Virus record (IMG/VR): IMGVR_UViG_3300031774_001564
Coordinates: 1 to 20,726 of that record
DNA length: 20,726 bases
Direction: 5' to 3' (one strand)
Origin: a virus
The notes under the pieces were generated by a model, which did not search any database, was not told the origin of the DNA, and worked only from the letters and a program-made list of their open reading frames with translations. Positions 14,995 to 20,726 of the stretch are shown here, piece by piece. The position numbers and the translations under genes are program-made. Position 1 is the stretch's first letter, and every line of letters begins with the position of its first letter.

Positions 14995-17900
14995 CTACTG
15001 TTTAATATCTTGGAATACTTTAAGGGCTTTCTTATGGGAAGGTGAATTCTTATTTAAACACTCACGAACCCAATTCATAAACGGATTTACGCCTGTACCA
15101 CCTGCTTTTAACCATAATTTAGGTGCTTTACCAGCGTTTGCTAATGCCGTATACTTAGTCCAAGTTGTTTTATAAGTTGCCCAAATTCTTTTGTATTCCT
15201 TTGCGGCAAGATCTGCCCTTGTTTTATCGTCTAATCCGGCGAAAGCTTTGCTTTGAATTTGATTATCGATTTTACCAAATACTTTTGCTTCAGTACCTTC
15301 AACATCAGAACTCGAAACAATGCCACCTGTTTCATTAGCTATCTTTCTCTTTTGGTAGTAAACCTCTAATGACTTAGGTTCAAGACCATCTTCCCTGCCG
15401 TCTCTGATCCATCTTGCATAGTCTCTATAATATTCGTCTTGTGCAAGATTAAGGTTTCTTATTACATCCTCACGCAATGGTGCGCTCAATCCGCCAAATC
15501 TTTTCTTCTCTTTATTATAGAGCGAAGCGGCTTCATCAGAAATTGTAAGATTTAAACGGTCAGGAACTTGATCTACTTCTTTCTCAATTGGCTGGTTTAC
15601 ACCATCTAAATAAGTTTTTCCAGTAGTCCTAAACTCTTTCCTTATCTCTGTAAGATCATGAAGTGACGCTTGATAATCTTCAAGATACGGAACAATTTGA
15701 GGATCATCTAATCTATAAGGCGTACCGTTAACATTTACATACTCTCGCTTATCTCCTGCTATATAAGTTGGTAATACACCTAACTTTCTGTGGTATACTT
15801 TACCTCCTCGCTTTACAAAACCTGATTGTCCTTGCGAATCTAGTTCATCTAAATAATCTTTAGCTGCATAACGAGCAGAGTCTAAGTGTTCATAGCCTAA
15901 GATACGGCTACCTAAATATAATGTTGCCATTCGAGCAAGAAGCTTTTTATCAAACATATGACCGAAATTACTTTTAACCCAACCATATGCTGCTTCCCAA
16001 CCTGCAGGATCGTCTGTTTTACCTTTATCACCTTCTTTTTCTACCTGCTCTTCAGATACCCCATCGGTATCTTGTTTAGTCTTACTAACTCCCGGAAGAG
16101 GTACTAATTTATCTTCAGGTTTAAGTTTAGGTGGTACTGCTGTTCTACCAGCTGGCTCATTAAATATAATTTCATCTTCTGAACCATCCCAAGAACTTAA
16201 ACCTAAACGTTTTCCATTTGGCCCCATCATAGCTACAAATTTACCATCTGGAGTTTTATAAACTGGATAACCGTCTGGTCTTTCACCAACTAGTATTTCG
16301 CCTTCTTTTGGTCCGTAATTAGGGTTTGAAGTTGGCGCTGTAAAATAATCACCAATGTTTCTACCTGCATCACCTAAAAACTCACCGAATCCGCGTGTAT
16401 ACTCTCGGTCTTCTGCGTCTACATACTCCTCTTTTTCTTCATTCCAAACATAAGGAACGCCATTGCGAACAATAGTATCATGAACACCGTATTCACCTTG
16501 GTCTTCTCCGACAGGCTTTGGTGGTGTCTGAACAACGGGAGGCACTGCTTGATTATTCGAAGCAATGACAGGCATATTATGAGCTTGTGAATGACCTGCT
16601 GCAGGCGCAGACACTACTGGATTTGTTGAAGTAGAAGGCTGACTGCTTCCAAACCAAGACCGAGGATCCCACCAAGAGCCACTACCACTAGCATAATACT
16701 GAGGTACTTGACCTCCGCTTGAGTAGTAGCTAGGTATCTTTCCACCACCTGATCTATATTTATAATTTTCCATTACTTGATCTGCAAACACATTACGTTT
16801 TCCATACGCTGTAGCTCCTGCTCTTTCAAATATATCTTGAAATATTTGAGAAGCTAGTTGCGGAGTATCTGCTCCTTTCCATTTTTTATTCTTTGTTAAT
16901 TCTGCCCATTCAGGCTCTTGCATCATGAACTCAAGTTGTATTAAAGGATCACGCCATTCACGATCTTGACTTTCTGCAAATTCTTTTAAGTTAGCAAAAC
17001 GATCGTAGACGTAAGCACCTTTATTGTCCACATTAGCTTTTGGATCCCAACGAAATTTAATTCCATTAACTATTTTCGTTGGACCTTCTTTAGGATGTTC
17101 GGCTCTTGACAAAGTCACTGAAGCACCGCCCCATTGAGCCGCACCTCTTCCCGGGCCACCCTTTTGAAATGTACCAAAGTCAATAGTATCTTTTATTGTA
17201 TTCCCAGAGAAGGTTTTATTAGGTACATACGATCCTGTTTCGTGCGCAAAATTACCAACAATTCCAGCTGCTTGCTCGGGAGATAATCCTTTGCTTACAA
17301 GATACCCCATTAGATCATTTGTTTTCATTTCATAAGAGGGATGAGATAAATATCTTGGGATTTCGTTTGCACGATCTGTATTTGCATATGCGCTTAAAGG
17401 TACTGGTAATGCCATACTGCTATCAGACCTATCATCCATAACTACAGGTGGCTCTAACAAATCATAAACTGAAGAATCCTTTTCACCTGTAGGTATTCTT
17501 ACATCTCCTTCAGGTAAAAGAGGTGGCATCTCAGGCGGTCTACGTACAGGCATAGGCTCCTCAATGACTCTAGAAGGACTGATAGGAGGTATTAGGGACT
17601 CCTCACTACCATCATGAATAGTTGTTGCAGGAACATTCTCCTGAACTGACCATGATGTTGGTGTTTCCGTTTTATGAACCGTCAGATTTACTTCGGGTCG
17701 TGGAGCTGCTTTAATCTTAGGAATTCTATACCCGTCTGAATGATAAGAAGGAACTTTAGCTCCTCCTGAATTCCAAGGAGTCCAATCTACATTTGAAAGA
17801 TATTCAGGTATACCACCCACCGCATCTGTAGCTCCACCAGCCGCTTGCTTTAACGCTTCCCAAGAGAACATATCAGGCGATCTTTTTCGCATACCATGTG

Positions 17901-18552
17901 GTCGGTATGTACGTCCATCCCACCAAAAATCTTTTCCTTCTTGAGGTCGGCTACCGCCAGCTGCATATGTAGGAACAGGTCCACCACTAAACCGTTCAAG
18001 CGGCCTTATTGACTTACTATGTTCTATAGAATTTTCAATAGCTTCAGGAAGAGAATTAAAAATACCTGTAGGTTCTAATGAACCATCACGAATACCTTTT
18101 CTTAAATAATCTTCATTACGTTCAACTCCATTCTGAATAGAAGGTATATTATAAATTTGACCTAAACCTATTGGCATATCCATTATAGGAATTGATCTAC
18201 CTCTTTCAGATACATATTTACCTTCGTCAGTGCGGAAAATAGGTCTCCCATATTGTGTATAATTACCAGTGTTTTTTCCAACCTGTTCATTATTTGATGC
18301 ATATGTAGGGATAGGGCCACCTTGAGCTTCTTGCATCATGCGTCCTTCTTCATTCATGGCATCGATAACTGGCTGATACTTGCGCGAAGCTTCTGCATTG
18401 ACTACATTCTCTCCCGGAGTAAGCCATGCTGGATGAGTGTCTGTACCACGAGGTTCCCCCGGATGATCCATCTGAGGTACTTCTGGAGTATCAAATTCGA
18501 TCGAGAACATACCACCGTGGCGATCCTTTCTCGTCATCTTTTTAATATTCAT
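14995..18552 (-). CDS. large virion protein with phage tail lysozyme domain
   Basis: A 1185-residue protein. Residues 405-598 match the phage tail lysozyme family: LSPEQAAGIVGNFAHETGSY with the probable catalytic E438, and GRGAAQWGG (469-477). This domain opens peptidoglycan during genome entry. Residues 36-52 read GTDTHPAWLTPGENVVN, a motif common in phage tail and tape-measure proteins. Six GG-x-x-P-x-Y type repeats are scattered along it (near 78, 190, 263, 603, 613 and 916-931), between linkers rich in Pro, Ser and Gly (300-400, 630-690). The C-terminal 350 residues are charged and unrecognised. The ATG overlaps the TAA of the upstream gene (TAATG) behind a strong AGGAGGT. It is probably part of the ejection apparatus or tail tip. 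Confidence 0.88.
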   Translation of the reverse strand: MNIKKMTRKDRHGGMFSIEFDTPEVPQMDHPGEPRGTDTHPAWLTPGENVVNAEASRKYQPVIDAMNEEGRMMQEAQGGPIPTYASNNEQVGKNTGNYTQYGRPIFRTDEGKYVSERGRSIPIMDMPIGLGQIYNIPSIQNGVERNEDYLRKGIRDGSLEPTGIFNSLPEAIENSIEHSKSIRPLERFSGGPVPTYAAGGSRPQEGKDFWWDGRTYRPHGMRKRSPDMFSWEALKQAAGGATDAVGGIPEYLSNVDWTPWNSGGAKVPSYHSDGYRIPKIKAAPRPEVNLTVHKTETPTSWSVQENVPATTIHDGSEESLIPPISPSRVIEEPMPVRRPPEMPPLLPEGDVRIPTGEKDSSVYDLLEPPVVMDDRSDSSMALPVPLSAYANTDRANEIPRYLSHPSYEMKTNDLMGYLVSKGLSPEQAAGIVGNFAHETGSYVPNKTFSGNTIKDTIDFGTFQKGGPGRGAAQWGGASVTLSRAEHPKEGPTKIVNGIKFRWDPKANVDNKGAYVYDRFANLKEFAESQDREWRDPLIQLEFMMQEPEWAELTKNKKWKGADTPQLASQIFQDIFERAGATAYGKRNVFADQVMENYKYRSGGGKIPSYYSSGGQVPQYYASGSGSWWDPRSWFGSSQPSTSTNPVVSAPAAGHSQAHNMPVIASNNQAVPPVVQTPPKPVGEDQGEYGVHDTIVRNGVPYVWNEEKEEYVDAEDREYTRGFGEFLGDAGRNIGDYFTAPTSNPNYGPKEGEILVGERPDGYPVYKTPDGKFVAMMGPNGKRLGLSSWDGSEDEIIFNEPAGRTAVPPKLKPEDKLVPLPGVSKTKQDTDGVSEEQVEKEGDKGKTDDPAGWEAAYGWVKSNFGHMFDKKLLARMATLYLGSRILGYEHLDSARYAAKDYLDELDSQGQSGFVKRGGKVYHRKLGVLPTYIAGDKREYVNVNGTPYRLDDPQIVPYLEDYQASLHDLTEIRKEFRTTGKTYLDGVNQPIEKEVDQVPDRLNLTISDEAASLYNKEKKRFGGLSAPLREDVIRNLNLAQDEYYRDYARWIRDGREDGLEPKSLEVYYQKRKIANETGGIVSSSDVEGTEAKVFGKIDNQIQSKAFAGLDDKTRADLAAKEYKRIWATYKTTWTKYTALANAGKAPKLWLKAGGTGVNPFMNWVRECLNKNSPSHKKALKVFQDIKQ

Positions 18553-20180
18553 TACTTACCTCCTGCTTGTATACTAGGTATCCTGCCGCCTTTTGAATGC
18601 ATAGTTCCCCAATCTCCCCAATCGCCACCATGAACAGCAGCGTGATCGCTGGAACTACTACTAGTTGATTCGTCAGCAGCAGGGTCATCATTTACCGAGG
18701 CGCTAGTGCTAGTACTAGGTGTATGGTCTTGTCCAGTGTCATCCCAATGATTAGACCAACTATCAGTTGAACTACTACTAGGTGATTCGGTAGGCGGTGA
18801 ACTCCAATTATCAACATACTCGTCCCCAGTGGCTACCTCTCTTGGTACATAATCATTTCCGTACGGATTATCAGTTCCTATTACTGAACCGGGGTCATAT
18901 GGATTTGTTTGACCACCCATCACTACATTACCTTTACTATCAACAGTAAACCCAGGATCATAATCAACAGTAAAACCATCTTGAGTCTTAACCCCTTCTG
19001 GAGTGACCTGAAAATCTTGGAAGTAATCAGTTGATGGCATAATGCTATGTGTTGCATGAGCTAGGTTTATGTTAGAACCCTTTGATGTGACCCCTTTAGA
19101 AGGATCGTCAGGATCTACACGATTAAATAAATTTGTTTTTTCTTGAGTAACAGGATTTGTCCAACTAAATTTAGTTCCATCACTGCCTACTACAGAACCA
19201 TCTTTAGCTATTATATATGGACGATCATTATTAGGATCAATGAATGCATCTCCGGGAGTATAACCTAATACCCCTGTCGGTTTATCAGTGAGTCCACCAA
19301 TTGAATTTTTATTTATTCCAAGATGATCATAGGTTAACCTAGGGCTTGTTTCTACTAGATTGCCCGAGCCATCCATATGAGTTCCAAACATTCTTCCTAT
19401 ATCTTGAGTTCGTTGATCTGGTCTTGCCGCGCCCGGAGTACCATAACCGTATGTATTGTTATAGAGGGCTGCATATGTATTTCTAAGACCATAATTTTCT
19501 GTAGCTGGATTTATACCCTCCATTCTTTCAAGTCGAGGTACACCACCAATCTCAGTATACACTGAAGCTTCAGGCGATCCAAGTAGTCTATCAAGAAAAG
19601 GAAGTTGTTCAAATTCCTCAGTATCCTTATTATACCTCTGAACCTTATTCATCTTACTCCAGTTATTAGTTTCTGGATTAAGGAAAGTATCGTACACTGT
19701 TCCCAAGTCTTTAAAGCCTTTCGGAGCGCCTGTTATTGGATCATAAGATCTTTCATTTGTTGCAAAAATATTTCCATCAGGACCATACGTTCCCGGAAGT
19801 CCATACTTAGGATCTTCCATTTTAAACGGGGTTGGGTTAAGTGCATTTAGCATAGAAATCATTACATTGGGATCTTGCTGTTGATACCCAAAACTACCTG
19901 CAACATTTCGTTGTTGTCTGTCTGTTGTTCCGTAAGGGCCATACTGACTAGTGTTTTTATCATCACCGTCTGGAATAGCCATTGGAGGAACTTCTTCTAC
20001 AGCTGGAGATTCATATCTATAGGGTGCATAGGTATAAGAACCTTGCTGAGCAAAAGGTAAATAAGATACAGCATTTCCTCTGAAGCCAGCACCAGAACGC
20101 ATATACCTTTTATTTCCACTTAAAGGGTCGGATACAAAAGCTGTGTTCGTATCCATATTAAGTCTTATAGGGTTTACCAT
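18552..20180 (-). CDS. putative virion protein with Ser/Thr-rich tail, function unknown
   Basis: A 542-residue protein with no recognised enzyme domain. It is rich in Gly, Tyr, Pro, Asn and Asp, with many short turn-forming units (DPNNDRPY, KDGSVVGSDG, VDSKGNVVMGG), which suggests an extended or beta-rich structure. Residues 458-515 are low-complexity Ser, Thr and Asp. The last 12 residues, GGRIPSIQAGGK, are a copy of the GG-x-x-P motif repeated in the two neighbouring genes. No signal peptide or membrane helix is visible. AGGAG lies about seven bases before the ATG, nine bases after the upstream stop. The operon and the shared motif make it a likely structural protein; a more exact role is unknown. 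Confidence 0.75.
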   Translation of the reverse strand: MVNPIRLNMDTNTAFVSDPLSGNKRYMRSGAGFRGNAVSYLPFAQQGSYTYAPYRYESPAVEEVPPMAIPDGDDKNTSQYGPYGTTDRQQRNVAGSFGYQQQDPNVMISMLNALNPTPFKMEDPKYGLPGTYGPDGNIFATNERSYDPITGAPKGFKDLGTVYDTFLNPETNNWSKMNKVQRYNKDTEEFEQLPFLDRLLGSPEASVYTEIGGVPRLERMEGINPATENYGLRNTYAALYNNTYGYGTPGAARPDQRTQDIGRMFGTHMDGSGNLVETSPRLTYDHLGINKNSIGGLTDKPTGVLGYTPGDAFIDPNNDRPYIIAKDGSVVGSDGTKFSWTNPVTQEKTNLFNRVDPDDPSKGVTSKGSNINLAHATHSIMPSTDYFQDFQVTPEGVKTQDGFTVDYDPGFTVDSKGNVVMGGQTNPYDPGSVIGTDNPYGNDYVPREVATGDEYVDNWSSPPTESPSSSSTDSWSNHWDDTGQDHTPSTSTSASVNDDPAADESTSSSSSDHAAVHGGDWGDWGTMHSKGGRIPSIQAGGK

Positions 20181-20189
20181 AATACTCTC

Positions 20190-20726
20190 CTACCTACCAT
20201 AAGTAGTTTCTTTTACATTACCTTCGGCATCTTGTAATTTTAATTTTGAAATTGGACCTGCAAAAGAATTATCAGGACTGCTTCCTTGCATCATTTGTTG
20301 TCCTACAGGAGCCTTAGTTCCACCAGCGTATTTGTATCTGCTTTGTTCAATTTCATCTTTAATTTTGTCTTGCTCTTCTATATACTTATCCATAAAATAA
20401 GGCATTAATTGATCTTCTATTGATTCACCTTCAACTGCTTTACGGCCTCTTGAAGCATACAGTGGACCGACATGACCACCACTACTATACAATCCAAACA
20501 ATTTTCCAGCTGCCATAGCTGCTAAAGCATATGGACCTGCTGCGCCCATAGCAGCGCCAAGACCTTGTCCTGCGGTTGCGCCTGATCCTAACCCTACAGT
20601 AAACGCTTCATCAATGCCTTTATTCAATGCAGTATCTACCACCATATTCCCGGCTTTTTTCTCCAAACTCTCTGGCGGTTTTACTGGCTCGGGTGCTGCA
20701 AGCGGAGCCATTGGTTGCATCATGTG
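20190..20726 (-). CDS. glycine/alanine-rich virion protein (may be partial at window edge)
   Basis: At least 177 residues. The frame stays open to the right edge: a His codon precedes the paired ATGs at 20723 and 20720, so the true start may be one of these or lie outside the window. Residues 44-78 are a Gly/Ala-rich hydrophobic stretch (GLGSGATAGQGLG through AAMAAGKLFGLY), followed by SSGGHVGPLYASRG (80-93), a copy of the motif repeated downstream, and a charged helical segment (104-130). This layout, a hydrophobic glycine-rich part followed by GG and YASRG, resembles internal or tail virion proteins of marine podoviruses as I recall them. The role is inferred, not shown. Confidence 0.7.
   Translation of the reverse strand, partial: HMMQPMAPLAAPEPVKPPESLEKKAGNMVVDTALNKGIDEAFTVGLGSGATAGQGLGAAMGAAGPYALAAMAAGKLFGLYSSGGHVGPLYASRGRKAVEGESIEDQLMPYFMDKYIEEQDKIKDEIEQSRYKYAGGTKAPVGQQMMQGSSPDNSFAGPISKLKLQDAEGNVKETTYGR

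Noticed and set aside
1-20726. CRISPR arrays, tRNA genes, insertion sequences, integrase or attachment sites
   Set aside because: No direct repeat array, cloverleaf, transposase, recombinase or terminal inverted repeat could be seen on reading both strands.

Overview
This is a 20.7 kb piece of a lytic, tailed bacteriophage genome of podovirus type. Genes are tightly packed with stop/start overlaps. One strand carries a T7-style DNA-replication and transcription set, and the other carries very large virion proteins. The sequence is AT-rich and the virion proteins resemble those of marine podoviruses, so a marine bacterial host is likely. The host cannot be named from the sequence. I found no tRNA, rRNA, CRISPR array, insertion sequence, integrase or attachment site.

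The left third (1-5852, + strand) is a replication/early module. In order it holds the end of a 5'-3' exonuclease of the FEN/T7 gp6 type, a GIY-YIG nuclease, a small basic protein, a T7 gp4-like primase-helicase with a probable internal start, two small proteins, a dCMP deaminase, a small acidic protein, and a compact T7-type single-subunit RNA polymerase (RNAP). The RNAP is the last gene of this strand, not the first as in T7. A strong hairpin with A/T tracts on both sides (about 5851-5904) separates it from the opposite-strand module and looks like a bidirectional terminator.

The right two thirds (5905-20726, - strand, read right to left) is one run of virion genes: a partial glycine-rich protein, a 542-aa Ser/Thr-rich protein, a 1185-aa protein with a phage tail lysozyme domain, a 1721-aa protein with an N-terminal staphylococcal-nuclease-like domain and hydrophobic segments, a 1205-aa protein, and a 77-aa protein next to the terminator. 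Gaps between these genes are 0-49 bases, and each start has an AGGAG-type ribosome binding site.

The main discovery is that the 1205-aa protein carries all four signature motifs of the single-subunit RNAP family, in order and at family-like spacing. These are DxxGR, DGxxNG, KxxxMxxxYG and HDA. It therefore looks like a second RNAP, encoded among the structural genes, and its polymerase part is similar in size to the phage N4 mini virion RNAP. I infer an N4-like cascade in a phage with T7-like replication genes: an injected virion RNAP would transcribe the early strand, including the T7-type RNAP at its far end, which would then transcribe later genes. Three consecutive giant virion proteins thus carry three different enzymes: cell-wall lysozyme, nuclease and RNAP.

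No gene-free stretch longer than 50 bases exists. I could not recognise phage promoters inside the coding sequence.
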